Shown piece by piece: positions 1 through 10,598 of a stretch of 64,000 bases of DNA (positions within the stretch are counted from its first letter, which is position 1; the number at the start of each line of letters is the position of its first letter). The stretch is from Liopterus haemorrhoidalis (lineage: Eukaryota > Arthropoda > Insecta > Coleoptera > Dytiscidae): the NCBI GenBank assembly GCA_963971575.1, contig OZ020611.1, positions 25,217,279-25,281,278 on the forward strand, read 5' to 3'. The notes beneath the pieces were generated by a model. The model was not told where the DNA came from. It ran no database searches and saw only the letters and a list, made by a program, of their open reading frames with translations. Made by a program: the position numbers and the translations under genes.

Positions 1-29
1 TCTTTTGCACGTTGCGTAGTTATTATTAT

Positions 30-121
30 TGTGTTGAGTTCTTTATTATCATAAAACAACTAACTATCTTTTTGTTGCTAAGGTATATACATGGGTAATG
101 CTATATAATATATACAATACA
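30..121 (-). repeat. 3' LTR of the Gypsy element (92 bp)
   Basis: Direct repeat of 4112-4203 with TG/CA ends. It is the 3' LTR because the coding strand is minus. At 92 bp it is far shorter than typical insect Gypsy LTRs of several hundred bases, leaving little room for promoter and polyadenylation signals. An AATAAA hexamer is visible on the minus strand inside it. Confidence 0.93.
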
Positions 122-138
122 TCTCCCTTATTTTTTTT
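122..138 (-). other. Polypurine tract of the Gypsy element
   Basis: Read on the minus strand, a run of A followed by TAAGGGAGA lies immediately upstream of the 3' LTR. This is the expected position and composition for the plus-strand primer. Confidence 0.8.
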
Positions 139-3100
139 ATAATTGAAATTTAGATACGGGCTTGATTGTTCGGCCATATCTGGTGACATATTGTTGTGGA
201 AGGCGTTGCTGGCTGGTGGAAGGACTTGAAACCGTTTCTGGAGGTGATTCTACCGGAGCCGTAACTTCTTCTGAAGCTATTTCTAATTCTGGCTGCACCG
301 TTGCTGGAGATTTTCTAATATGTTTCTGATTTCTTCTCTGTATACTTCCATCCTTCAATTCTACAAAAACTGAACGAGGTGTATTACTATTATGTATAAT
401 TTTACCTGACTGCCATTTGTTTGTCAAGGGATCTTGAACAATTACTGAATCGTCTAAGTTCAACAAATTTCTTTTATGAGATGTTCGATCGTAGTATCTC
501 TTTTGCTTTTCTCTTTCGTTTTTCAGGTTCTTTGAAACATTCTTGACTATTTTTGGCTTTAATCTATCTTCCTTGATGGGTATAACTGATCTTGTTATTC
601 TACTTAAAAGTCTTTGATTTGGAGAATAAAGTTCATTAGTTCTTGTTATGTTCCTATAATTCAACAAGGCTAACTCGATTGAAGTTTGATCTTCGTAGCA
701 TTTTCTTAAAACATTTTTTGCAGTTTGAACTGCTCTTTCGCTTAACCCATTGCTTTGTGGATAATATGGACTTGACGTAATGTGTTCGAAGTTCCATTGT
801 TGCGAAAATTCTTTAAATAATTGTGAACAATACTGGCGTCCATTATCTGTGTGCAGTTCAGCTGGAATTCCAAATATTGAAAACCATATTTTAAGATTTT
901 TTATTATTTCCGAAGATTCAATTGTTTTTAATTTTTTAAAATCTAGCCATCCGGAATAACTGTCTATTATTACAATGTAATGGTAATTGTTGAAATAAAA
1001 TAAATCCGAAGCAACAATTTCAAAAGGATATTCTGGAATTTTTGTTAAAATCATTGGTTCTTTAATATTGTTTCGAGCAAATTTTTGGCAAATAGAACAT
1101 TCATCAACAAATTTTTGAATATCTTTTCCCATGTTCAACCAAAATAATAATTGTTTGGCTCTTTTTATGCTCGACTGTATTCCAAAGTGACCTTCATGAA
1201 TTTTTTGAAGCATTTCAAATTTAAGAGATGAGGGAACTAAAATTTGTTCTCCTTTAAATATGATATTGTCATATACAGACAATTCATCTCTGAAATTCCA
1301 ATATTTTTTAATATCAGGATCTACTAAATTTATTTTGCTAGGCCAGCCATTATTAATGATTTCCTTTAATTTAATTAAGGTTCTGGATTTTGACGTTTCC
1401 TCTATAAATTTTTTCACAGATTTATTACCAACATTTAGAACTATATTAACTTCTAGTTCATTTTTTTCATCATAGGTTGGCATATTTTCCACGTCTCTAC
1501 TTAAAATATCTGGAATTGGTATATCTTTACCTTTCACGTAAATTATTTTAGGTGCGTATGGTTGTACATCTAAAATAATTCTTTTTAGTCGTGCGGGTGC
1601 TTTGTCAAGGGATTTTTTAAATATTGACTCTAAAGGTTTATGATCTGATTCAATAATTACTGGTTTACCAAAAATATATGAGTGAAATTTTTGACATCCA
1701 AACCTGATTGCAAATGCTTCTTTCTCTATTTGGGGATAATTTTTCTGTGCAGATGTTAATGCCTTCGACGCGTAAGCTATGGGATGTCCATCTTGCATTA
1801 ATACTGCTCCCATTGAATATGAGCTGCAATCAACTGACAGGGTGTTTTCTTTATTCACGTCATAATATTTCAGTACGGGAAGTGTCGACAAGGCTTCTTT
1901 AATTTTTTCAAATGCCAATTGTTGCTCTTGGTCCCAGTACCATGAAGTATCTTTCAGCAATAGTTGTCGTAAAGGACCTGTCAAATCAGATAAATTTTTA
2001 ATAAATTTAGATAAATACGTTACCATTCCAAGTAATCTTTGTAACTGTTTCTTATTTTCTGGTATTTTGAGTCGTCGAATTGCTTCAATTTTTTCTTCAT
2101 CAGGTAACAATCCATTCGAAGTAACTATGTGGCCTAGAAATTTTACAGTTTTTAATTTAAATTTACATTTTTCCTCGTTAAGTTTCAGCCCATTTAATCT
2201 TATTCTATTGAATACTTCCTTTGTTTTCTCCTCTAAACCTTCTTCGGTTTTTGAATGTATTAAAATATCATCCATTGATACTTCTACATTTTTAATATCA
2301 TCTAGTAATGTAGACATTAAATTTTGAAAAAGTTCTGGAGCGGATGCCAAACCAAATGGTAAACGCATATAAGAATATCTTCCCCAAGGAGTTGAAAACG
2401 TTAAATATTTTTGAGATTGTTCCGCTATTTTTACCTGCCAGAATCCTTTTTTACAATCTAATATAGTAAACCATTTTGAATTTTGTATTCTAGAGGATAT
2501 TTCTTCAATAGTTCTTAAAGGGTAATGACGTCTTAAAATATTTTTATTAACGTCAGATGGGTCAATGCATAACCTTATTTTATTATTTTTGCGAACTATT
2601 ATCAAATTACTTACGACTGGTGTTGGTTCATTTTGCTTTTTAATAATACCCATTTTTACCATGTCGTTAAGCTCTTGCTTGACAGTTTCGCGAAGCTTGT
2701 ATGGTATAGTTCTTGGAGGATGAATTATAAAGTTTGGATTTGTTTTAAATTCTAATGTATATTCAAAGTTTTTAAAACATCCTAGACCTCTGAAAAGATC
2801 ATCATTATCATTTATAGTGTCAACACGTTTTACTAAATTTAATTTGACACATGAATTTTTTCCAAGAATTGGTTTGACATCTAGATCTACAACAATAAAG
2901 TTAAGTAAAGCTTTTTGATTGTTTACTTCACAAATTTCTTCAAATTCACCTAACACCTTTGTTTTTTCATTATTAAATGAAATAATATTTTTAGTGTGTG
3001 AATTATTTATATGACCTTTAATTGTATCTGCTAATACTTTTGAGACAATATTACATTGAGCTCCTGTATCTAGCTTAAAGTTAATAATAGTAGATCCTAC

Positions 3101-4045
3101 CTTGATATCTTCATTCCAGTCATCTGAACTATTTAAGTCGATGACGTTTAAATGTAAATCAAAATTTGACAGTTCAGCTCCTGTAGTGTCAATGTCAGTA
3201 TTTGACAAACTTACAGTGCCTGCTTTATTTTCTATATATTTGTTTACATTTTTACCTTTTACAGCTTCATTTTTATTTTTCTTAAAACAACATTCTGTCA
3301 AATGCCCACTTTTTCCACAGAGAGTACAATATTTCTTATATGCAGGACAGCTTCTTTTACCATGCGTAGTAGCGCAGCGTTTACATTTAAAAACATTTCG
3401 AAAATTGTCATTTTTGACAGCGTCACATGATTGTTTTTTGTTCGTTTTAATTTGTAATAGCGTTTCCGTGGTTTGTTCGCTGGCCCTGCAGATAGATATT
3501 GCCTTTTGCAACGTCAATTTTGGATCTGACAATAATTTTTCGCGTACTTTCTCACTTCTTATTCCCAAAACAATTTTATCTTTAAGAAGTCGTTCTTCTA
3601 TCGTCATTCCTTCGTTGGTCGAATTAAAATTACAGTCAACAATTGCTGTTCTTGCCTTTATTAAAAAGTTTTCGAAACATTCATGTTCTTCTTGAAAAGT
3701 TCTGAAAAAAGCATATGTACTGTAAGTTGGGTTAGCGGTAGGATTGTAAGCTTCACCAAATTTTTTCTTTAGGATTTCTGGATCTTTTCGTTCTGTAGCT
3801 GTTAATAAGAACCCATTGTATGTACCGATCACATCTTGTCCTAAACAGTTCATCAGTATTCCTACTTGTCTTTCCATCGTTAACTCCTTTATTCCAGCTG
3901 CAATCTCGAACCATTCGTATTGTTGTAACCAATCGCGCCAAATTCTTGACTTATCTGTTGCATTTTTTATGTTAATACTTTCTGGCGGTTTCGCTGAAAA
4001 AGCTTGTAGATAATTATTTGATCCATTTTGTAAATCACCAGGCAT
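137..4045 (-). CDS. Gag-Pol polyprotein of a mag-like Gypsy retrotransposon
   Basis: A single open frame of 1302 residues encodes the particle protein and all replication enzymes. In order: a gag-like N-terminus (about 1-210); paired Cys-rich knuckles near 221-253 including C-X2-C-X4-H-X4-C; an aspartic protease with DTGA near 326-329; reverse transcriptase with LPFGLASAP near 562-570 and the catalytic box as SMDD near 590-593 instead of the common Y-x-DD; RNase H with acidic residues near 739 and 801; and integrase with a His/Cys finger (His 950 and 953, Cys 983 and 986) and a D,D(35)E core at about 1014, 1067 and 1103. The C-terminal tail after about 1240 is rich in Pro, Ser and Thr. No stop or frameshift separates gag from pol. 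The start is the first ATG after the primer-binding site. It should replicate through cytoplasmic particles. Probably intact. Confidence 0.96.
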   Translation of the reverse strand: MPGDLQNGSNNYLQAFSAKPPESINIKNATDKSRIWRDWLQQYEWFEIAAGIKELTMERQVGILMNCLGQDVIGTYNGFLLTATERKDPEILKKKFGEAYNPTANPTYSTYAFFRTFQEEHECFENFLIKARTAIVDCNFNSTNEGMTIEERLLKDKIVLGIRSEKVREKLLSDPKLTLQKAISICRASEQTTETLLQIKTNKKQSCDAVKNDNFRNVFKCKRCATTHGKRSCPAYKKYCTLCGKSGHLTECCFKKNKNEAVKGKNVNKYIENKAGTVSLSNTDIDTTGAELSNFDLHLNVIDLNSSDDWNEDIKVGSTIINFKLDTGAQCNIVSKVLADTIKGHINNSHTKNIISFNNEKTKVLGEFEEICEVNNQKALLNFIVVDLDVKPILGKNSCVKLNLVKRVDTINDNDDLFRGLGCFKNFEYTLEFKTNPNFIIHPPRTIPYKLRETVKQELNDMVKMGIIKKQNEPTPVVSNLIIVRKNNKIRLCIDPSDVNKNILRRHYPLRTIEEISSRIQNSKWFTILDCKKGFWQVKIAEQSQKYLTFSTPWGRYSYMRLPFGLASAPELFQNLMSTLLDDIKNVEVSMDDILIHSKTEEGLEEKTKEVFNRIRLNGLKLNEEKCKFKLKTVKFLGHIVTSNGLLPDEEKIEAIRRLKIPENKKQLQRLLGMVTYLSKFIKNLSDLTGPLRQLLLKDTSWYWDQEQQLAFEKIKEALSTLPVLKYYDVNKENTLSVDCSSYSMGAVLMQDGHPIAYASKALTSAQKNYPQIEKEAFAIRFGCQKFHSYIFGKPVIIESDHKPLESIFKKSLDKAPARLKRIILDVQPYAPKIIYVKGKDIPIPDILSRDVENMPTYDEKNELEVNIVLNVGNKSVKKFIEETSKSRTLIKLKEIINNGWPSKINLVDPDIKKYWNFRDELSVYDNIIFKGEQILVPSSLKFEMLQKIHEGHFGIQSSIKRAKQLLFWLNMGKDIQKFVDECSICQKFARNNIKEPMILTKIPEYPFEIVASDLFYFNNYHYIVIIDSYSGWLDFKKLKTIESSEIIKNLKIWFSIFGIPAELHTDNGRQYCSQLFKEFSQQWNFEHITSSPYYPQSNGLSERAVQTAKNVLRKCYEDQTSIELALLNYRNITRTNELYSPNQRLLSRITRSVIPIKEDRLKPKIVKNVSKNLKNEREKQKRYYDRTSHKRNLLNLDDSVIVQDPLTNKWQSGKIIHNSNTPRSVFVELKDGSIQRRNQKHIRKSPATVQPELEIASEEVTAPVESPPETVSSPSTSQQRLPQQYVTRYGRTIKPVSKFQL

Positions 4046-4099
4046 TTTTATTTTATTTTAAAGTTTTCTTTTTAATTCTAATTTAACTTTAAAAATTAT

Positions 4100-4111
4100 C
4101 TTCTGACACCA
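4100..4111 (-). other. Primer-binding site, tRNA-Leu-like
   Basis: Directly after the 5' LTR the minus strand reads TGGTGTCAGAAG. The leading TGG pairs with the CCA end of a tRNA, and the rest resembles the complement of a tRNA-Leu 3' end (ending in roughly CTGACACCA). The tRNA identity is from memory of tRNA-Leu sequences. Confidence 0.7.
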
Positions 4112-4203
4112 TGTGTTGAGTTCTTTATTATCATAAAACAACTAACTATCTTTTTGTTGCTAAGGTATATACATGGGTAATGCTATATAATATATACAAT
4201 ACA
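4112..4203 (-). repeat. 5' LTR of the Gypsy element (92 bp)
   Basis: Identical to 30-121, with TG/CA ends, followed on the minus strand by the primer-binding site. It should hold the promoter in its few dozen bases. Confidence 0.93.
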
Positions 4204-4208
4204 ATTAT

Positions 4209-5280
4209 TATTATTATTTTTTTTGTCCTTGGAAGCTTTACAGGCCACGGGCCTTCATCGGCCCCTAAACACAACGGTCAAAAAAATTCGCTTACGTATC
4301 TAGCAATGCAAATGAAAAATCCGTTTCCTTATCAAAAACGAAAAGAAAGCTTCACTCCTACACGTTTCCTCCTACGCGAATATTGCTGCGTGTGGAGATA
4401 TCCATATAAACATTTTTTGTGAACTTCATATATCTGCAGGTATTTTTAAAATTACAGCCTACATACAAAATTATTACAAAAAATCCATTCTTAAAACACA
4501 TTTCTTCCAGCTATATATTTTTACAACTTAAATTAGGGGTCATATCACTAATTTTAAGTACAGTTTAACTTAAAGCAATGCATATAAATGCTTAATAATT
4601 CCACAGAAATTACTTAAATTTACAAAATCTACATGAGTATGCGCAGTTTTAAAAATAATGATTTAAAATCTTTTCAGGAAACTTTCAGTCTTACATTAAT
4701 TTACATTCTTGGCCTCTGAAATGTATTATGTAAATTTGAAATGTAATTTGCGCTAAAGTGGGTTATACCTATAGGCTAGAAATTTGAGAAAAGATTTAAA
4801 GTTAAATTAATTATTATTGAGGTTTATGAAAAGTGGTTTTATATTGATATATAATTAATTCAGTAAATAATTATATCAAAACCACTCTTTTGTCTCCCTT
4901 TCTCTTTATCTTCCTCTCTTTTCATGAGCGCTATTCTTTGGGGTTCTTTTTAACTTTGCAGCGAATGCCACGAATTTTTAGAAAAGTGTTTTTACTTTGA
5001 AAAATTATAATACCTAGGGCCGAGAGTTCCAGTTGCTAATAGACTGTTTTATAAATTTATTAACAACATAATTTTTTCTCCCGCGATTTCCCCACCGAAA
5101 TATTTATTAAGTTTCGAATAACAAGGCATATTTGTCTTATAACTCATAGGCAACATGAAATGCTTAATAATGTGACTAACTTAAAACGGGTTCGCAAAAT
5201 GTGTTAATATTTCAATTTTAATTGAAAAACAGTATCATTTTAAAAGTAAATACAAATATGTTGATAAATGATAAAATTGT
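4209..5280. other. AT-rich stretch without recognisable gene
   Basis: An ATT tract and a short GC-richer piece (about 4235-4275) lie beside the Gypsy element. The latter faintly resembles the 3' untranslated part of the I-type LINEs at 23.7 and 39.9 kb, so the Gypsy element may have landed in a LINE tail. The remainder shows no coding or repeat structure that I can support. Confidence 0.4.
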
Positions 5281-6400
5281 TAGTTAAAAAACTGAAAATA
5301 TCTCCCTTATTATTGACTTGACAGAAAAATATATATAAAAAATATTGTTTAAAATAAGAAAACAAACATTTTTTGTTGAATGCATTTTTTTAATGAGTGT
5401 TGGGGAGTAACGGGGGTTAGGGACACCCTAAAACGAAAATCTACAAAAATCTCTTTTTTTATGGACTTGACAGCAAACACGTATATAACAAAAATTGTTT
5501 ATAAGAAAATGATAAATCTTTTTTGTTATATATGCTTTTTTTAATGGCATGATTTACAATATTTGTGAAAATAGTGAATTGCAAAAAAGTACAACTCAAA
5601 AACGGATAGAGATAGAGACCGGCGGTTAAAATTTTTGGATTATCCATAGTTTTATTCATTTAGTCTAGAAAAAAATTGGGGCTTTAATCAATTAACGCGT
5701 TTTGAGATTACGACAAAATTTTTTAATGGTACAATTTATATTATTAGTGAAAACTGTGAATTAAAATAAAGCAGAACTCAAAAACGGTTAGTGACAGCGA
5801 CCACCGGTTATAATTTTTGGATTCTTTGTAATTTATTTAGTCTAGAAATAATTTGGACTTTAATCGTTTAACGCATTTTGAGATTACGACAATTTTTATT
5901 TAAATTAATATAATCACTACTCAAAAAACGGTTAAAGAAAACGACCTGAGGTTAGAATTTTTGGATTCCTCGTAGTTTATTTAGTCTAGAAAAAATTTGA
6001 GGCTTTATTCGCATTGCGTATTTTAAAATTATGACAAATTTTAATATGGCGTGATAGAAATTTTCATCTTCGCATGGAAGTATCTCAAAAATGAAATGCG
6101 ATAAAGAGCTGCGGTTGAAATTTTTGAAATCTTGAGGTTCTAATTGACTACTAAGCAAATTTTGAAACAAAAAATTTTTTTGAAAATTTTTATTTATTTT
6201 TTTAAATTTATTATCAATTTTAATAAATCCTAACTAAAAACTGGTTAGTGATTGAAATCTAAGTTTTGAATTTTTAAAATTCTCCTACATTGTTTAGTCT
6301 ATAAAAAAAGTTTGGCGTTAATTTACTAATTATTAAGTTTTGTATGGAAAGTAATCCCAAACCCTTAACAATGGCCAAAAATCGAAAAAATCGTAAAGGG
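5280..6400. repeat. Decayed tandem repeat, unit about 150-180 bp
   Basis: The motif AAAAACGG with neighbouring TTTTTGGAT and TTTAGTCTAGAAA recurs near 5598, 5779, 5921 and, more diverged, near 6080 and 6230. An earlier pair sharing GACTTGACAG is at about 5318 and 5466. The spacing of about 145-180 bp indicates an old tandem array with heavily diverged units. Confidence 0.7.
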
Positions 6401-6406
6401 TAGACC

Positions 6407-6742
6407 TTAAAAAAATTGTTTTTTCAGTAACCTCGAGGTGGGGAAGGAGTAATTCCAATAAATGCGGCATTTGGAATTTTCCACCACCGATTTTATGTCA
6501 GAAAAGACGTACAAAATAACCGGTATTTGGTCAATACCATAGGCATGTCTAAGATGGTGGTAGAGCACGCGGAGAGCAGCATTATGGCGAGATACGTAGC
6601 TCGACGCTGCAAGAAATGAACAAGCAGACCGAATGTGCATAATGGCTTCAGGATGGTGGTGGCACAACCTACAGAGTAGGGACTCTGCCATTTGGAATAT
6701 GCGAGCCCTGTATGCCCAAGTATTTATACACCATCCTGACAC
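6407..6742 (-). pseudogene. Non-LTR retrotransposon C-terminal fragment
   Basis: About 111 codons resemble the region downstream of the reverse transcriptase in a LINE polyprotein. A zinc knuckle C-X2-C-X8-H-X4-C (CRLC, then H and C) is followed by HNAALRVLYHHL and a WNYSFPT segment, an order I recall from R2/R4-type and related LINE C-termini. There is no RT domain and no plausible start; an in-frame stop lies directly upstream. It is a relic. The exact clade is uncertain. Confidence 0.7.
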
Positions 6743-6884
6743 TCAAACACAAAACCTTCCGTTTCCTATCTCGGAATTATTATTATTTTAAACAAGGCTA
6801 AATCCGGATTTATTTGTGCAATTAGAGCTTGTAGTGAAATTAATCTTCAAGGTATTTCTGAGTAAACTTAAATAACCGTTTTGT

Positions 6885-7105
6885 GGCCGAGCTCGTTAAA
6901 TCATACAGTTTTGACTGGTTATGAATAGTCTGAATTGTGAGGTTGCCAGTTCAATTCCGCGTTGGTGATATTATTCGGCCGAGAAAAATATGTTTAACAT
7001 TACTCCCATTTTCACAATTATCCAGGTATAGGAGCTCGCCCACTGGCATCGGCGATTAGCCTCGTTGCAGAAATAGACCGATGTAAAATAAATAAAGTAC
7101 AATAC
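6885..7105 (+). mobile_element. tRNA-derived SINE copy (221 bp)
   Basis: It begins GGCCGAGC, a tRNA A-box-like core, has a B-box-like GTTCAATTCC, and then a body shared with the better preserved copy at 22627-22875 (AGGAGCTCGCCC, GCCTCGTTGCAGAAATAG). An 11-bp duplication AACCGTTTTGT flanks it at 6874-6884 and 7106-7116. The variable-arm-like spacing suggests a tRNA-Ser or tRNA-Leu ancestor. The head lacks its first bases. Confidence 0.87.
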
Positions 7106-7116
7106 AACCGTTTTGT

Positions 7117-7734
7117 AATAGAACATGTTGCTGGGCTCAAAAAAGTTTGTTATCTTCTGCTCTATCAAATTACGAGATCAAACAATGCTCAGTGAAAAAA
7201 TCTCCGAAATATTTCACACGACCGATTTGATGATACATACATTTCATTGTAGGCACATTATGATCAGTTGATATGGGCGCGATTAATCATTTATGAAACG
7301 AGTACATTAACTCTCCTAATTGGCTATTGGCCGTGTGGATGTACACATATACACACAATAACAGAGTTTGTCTTGTTTAACGATCGCTTTAACTACTTCT
7401 ACTTAGTTACTGGCTATTCACAATGTACGAACACAGGGTCGGACACATTATATTTCACATTAGGTGGTATAGTTTTGTTTAATGCCAGCCGAATTTCAAT
7501 ACTTAACATTCCTCACTGATGAAATTGACTGTTATTAATATCTTGTTTTGATTATTGGGGTGTCGTGAGTGTATTATTTAATACGATTTATTATGTCAAT
7601 ACGTTTTTGGATATGTAGTTAGCACATAATAGATTGACTATATAATGAGTTACCGGACCACCAAAAGTCATTCTTTTATTAAAGCTACTAGCTAAGTTCG
7701 CAACCAGATAATGAAAGCCTGGATTATTTTTTTG
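7117..7734. other. No gene seen
   Basis: AT-rich sequence with scattered stops and no repeat, RNA or coding signature that I can support. Confidence 0.5.
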
Positions 7735-8645
7735 TTTTGGTACTACTTTTTTATAATTTAGTAGATATAACTAAGAAACCCTTAAGCCGTCACTCATGCA
7801 CCTATGTCTGTTTGTCTGTGTGTTTATGTGTATGTATGTCTAACTGCGATCCTTCTGTCTTTATCTCCGTCTGTACGGTAAATATTGTATCCAAACTACT
7901 GAACCTGAAGAGTTGAAATTTGGCATACATATATCGAACTTTGATCCGAACAAATTATAGACAGAAAAAAATTATAAATAGTAAAATATGCACAGGGTGT
8001 ATATTTTTATATATATATTTTAGAAAAAAAGCACAAGTCAAAATAAGTGTTTTAAAATTCTTTGACCCTTGTTTTTTTTTTTAAATTTTTCTTGATTTAA
8101 GAGGATCCTACGCTATAAACGCAAATAAATCACTGTATTTGTAAATAATTCATTTCATATTTGTAAATAATTCACACTGCACATCAATTTTAAACGAATT
8201 CAGAAAAACTAATACAATAGAATCAACAAATAATATATCTTTACACATATTTTTGTTTGATTTTGATCAGTAGTGAGATTTTATTACATATTTAATATCT
8301 AGACAGATTTTACTCATGCTATTCTGTCGATCAAAATCTAATAAAAATGTATGTAAAGATCATATATTATTTGTTATTGTATTCTATTGTATTATTTTTT
8401 CTAAATTCGTTTAAATTTGATATGCAGTGTGAATTTTTACACATTTCAGTTTTTTTTTTTTTTTAACTCTTAATATTTATCCTATATGTGGATCAAAGAG
8501 TTGTATAAGTATATCAAATTTCAACTTTCTAGGTCCAGCCGATTGGCTACAATGACTACTGTGCAGACAGACACACAGACACATGAGTGACGTTATAAGG
8601 GTTTTTTAGTTATATCTACAAAAGCCAAAAATGCTAAAAAAATAT
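7735..8645. repeat. Family A foldback copy
   Basis: Both ends carry the same motif in opposite orientation. The left end has GTAGATATAACTAAG, then CCCTTAAGCCGTCACTCATG and CTGTTTGTCTG. The right end has ACATGAGTGACGTTATAAGG, then TTAGTTATATCTAC. Inner stretches at 8205-8268 and 8331-8400 are also inverted copies of each other around TACAATAGAATNN. The arms are unequal in length, so indels or a composite origin are likely. No coding capacity. Confidence 0.75.
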
Positions 8646-8696
8646 TATTTGTTGAGTTTGCATTCAACTACTGAAGATGGCTACGTCATAGCCGAA

Positions 8697-9483
8697 ATGT
8701 AGGGTAACAGCAGCGAATTTCGACTACCAAATTTATTTATTTTTTAATTTACGAACTATTCAATATTTTGGTAGAAAAGTGGTCCCAATCGATACCTCAT
8801 TCACTTATCTTTAGGTGCTAAATATTTTCACGATGAAACAGGCTGTTATTACAACTTAAGTTCGACATAAAAAAAATATGAAAAAAATGTTGATTTCAAA
8901 AAAGTGATGTTAATATCGACTACCCTAAAATTTTAAGATAATCAACGTTTCCTGTCTCTTTTACATTTTATTTAGATAAAAGAATATAATAATAGAGACT
9001 TTTAGTAAGACGTGATTTTAATTGTCGTCCAATTAGGTAAGTGAAACATGCATGCATGTAATATCGACTAGTCCGTAGTAGCTTCATTCCTCTAGTCGAT
9101 ATTACCTGCAATCGAATCTGTTTTATTTAGCCTGTGATATTGTAACAAAATATTATGAAAATCAAATTTTACCAGCTAATATATATATATATTTGGATCA
9201 GTTCTTATCAGTTTATTCAATGCAAAATATTTTGATAAACTTTCCTTTGATAAACAACTGCTGTTTAAAACCAATAAAAAAATATTTTAACACTTAAAAA
9301 ATATAAATATCTACACTGTTCGTCTAACGACATTCACACGTGGCTTAAAATAAAGTGAGGTTAGTTTTTTACATAAACATAGTGTTACGTTATACTACCG
9401 CTATATGTCAGCAATTATTTAGAGAAATAATGGGATAGTCGAAATTACCTGCGTAGTCGAAATTCGCTGCAGTTACCCTACAT
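8697..9483. mobile_element. Non-autonomous DNA transposon, ~30-bp TIRs
   Basis: The ends are inverted copies: ATGTAGGGTAACAGCAGCGA at the left, continuing ATTTCGACTAC, and its complement ending GTTACCCTACAT at the right. The TIR match is about 30 bp with one mismatch. The interior repeats a TAGTCGA(A/T)ATTACC core several times in both orientations (near 8920, 9060, 9095, 9435 and 9455), like subterminal transposase-binding repeats. No coding frame. Neither the target-site duplication nor the superfamily could be established. Confidence 0.8.
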
Positions 9484-9810
9484 CTAGTGACAATAAAATA
9501 ATTTGTGAAGTAAAGAATCTCTTTAAATGAAATATTTGATCCTATTATTTAAAATATGTATATATCGATTTTTTGATTTGTTGAAAAACATTGATTATTT
9601 TTTTAAATGTATGGATATCAAATGAAAGCTCTATTTGATAACCTTATATATTTGATAATCTTATTTTTTGTTTTTGTTATTATTATTGAATGTTTGATTT
9701 AAAATCTTAAAATCGCCTTTAGACTGTACAAACATTGTACATTAACATTGTACAAACGGAATTTTTGATCTAGTTATTTTTGTAATTATAGGAAAAAAAG
9801 TTTGTTTTTT
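9484..9810. other. No gene seen
   Basis: Low-complexity AT-rich spacer between two inverted-repeat elements. Confidence 0.5.
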
Positions 9811-10197
9811 TTAACCCATTTAAACCTGAAACTTTTTTTGAAAAAAAAAATTGTTTTTTTGTAAAAATTTAGTTAATTGTGTATAAATATGCATGAAAAT
9901 GATTATAATTTTTTTTTACTGATCAGAATAGCCATAACATGCTGTACTTTTTAAAGGACGGTAGGACTATATACTACTATAAGAATAATAACAACCTATT
10001 TATTTAAATGCTTTATTAATTCCAAAATTATTTTAAAATTATTTTATAAACTTTAATATAAACTAAACTATAAAATCATTTGCTTGTATGATAGTCCAAA
10101 AAACAATTTTTAGGATGTAAACCTACATTAGGTACATTTTTTATAAACAAAATTAGCTTTTTTGCTGCAAACAGCGCAACGTCTTTGAGCAAAATAA

Positions 10198-10490
10198 ATG
10201 GATGGTCAGGGACCTCAAAGAGTTGTGTTTGTTTTGTTTGACTCTGGATGGTCAGGGACCTCAAGAAGTTCAGAGGAAGTCTGGATGGTCCGGGACCTCA
10301 AGGAGTTGTTGGACCTAAAATGGTCGTGTTTGTCTTGTTGACTCTGGATGGTCAGGGACCTCAAGGAGTTCAGAGGAACTCTGGATGGTCAGCGACCTTA
10401 GGGAGATGTGTTTGTTTTGTTCGACGCTGAATGTTCAAGGACCTCAAGGAGTTCAGTGAAACTCTGGATGGTCAGGAACCTCAAAGAGAC
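10198..10490 (+). repeat. Minisatellite inside the TTAA element
   Basis: CTGGATGGTCAGGGACCTCA and close variants occur about seven times (near 10198, 10245, 10282, 10346, 10382, 10428 and 10466), with intervals of about 37-64 bp. Two spacer types alternate: GTTCAGAGGAA and TTGTGTTTGTTTTGTT. Frames across it are artefacts of the repeat. Confidence 0.85.
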
Positions 10491-10553
10491 GGACAAAACT
10501 AACATTATGTTTTCGTTTACTCTGTTTTATTTTGCAGTTATTAAATTCTGAAG

Positions 10554-10598
10554 ATGCCGCGAGGACGTGGCAGGAGCAGGACGGCCGTGTTACGATAA
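10554..10598 (+). other. Short RG-rich reading frame, unknown
   Basis: After a pyrimidine-rich TTTTATTTTGCAG that looks like a splice acceptor, an ATG opens MPRGRGRSRTAVLR and then a stop. The same nucleotide module, diverged, occurs near the window end on the opposite strand (about 63870-64000). It may be a relic first exon of the parent transposon or just a shared repeat segment. No function is proposed. Confidence 0.3.

Larger units (their letters stand above)
30..4203 (-). mobile_element. Complete mag-like Ty3/Gypsy LTR retrotransposon
   Basis: A complete element on the minus strand. It has two 92-bp terminal direct repeats (30-121 and 4112-4203) that I read as identical, each beginning TG and ending CA. 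It is flanked by a 5-bp duplication ATTAT at 25-29 and 4204-4208, although that target lies in an ATT-rich tract, so the duplication is weak proof on its own. A primer-binding site, one long gag-pol frame and a polypurine tract sit in the expected order, and there is no env-like frame. Identical LTRs and an unbroken frame indicate a recent insertion. Very short LTRs are a known trait of the mag lineage; that assignment is inference. Confidence 0.95.

Noticed and set aside
3102..3695. 197-codon plus-strand frame opposite the Gypsy gag region
   Set aside because: Antisense shadow of the gag-pol frame; its composition follows the opposite strand and no domain is seen.
7268..7519. 83-codon open frame
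   Set aside because: No recognised domain, no supporting neighbours, and frames of this length are expected by chance in this much sequence.
10248..10430. Gly/Pro-rich open frame
   Set aside because: Generated by the minisatellite; no conserved start and no domain.
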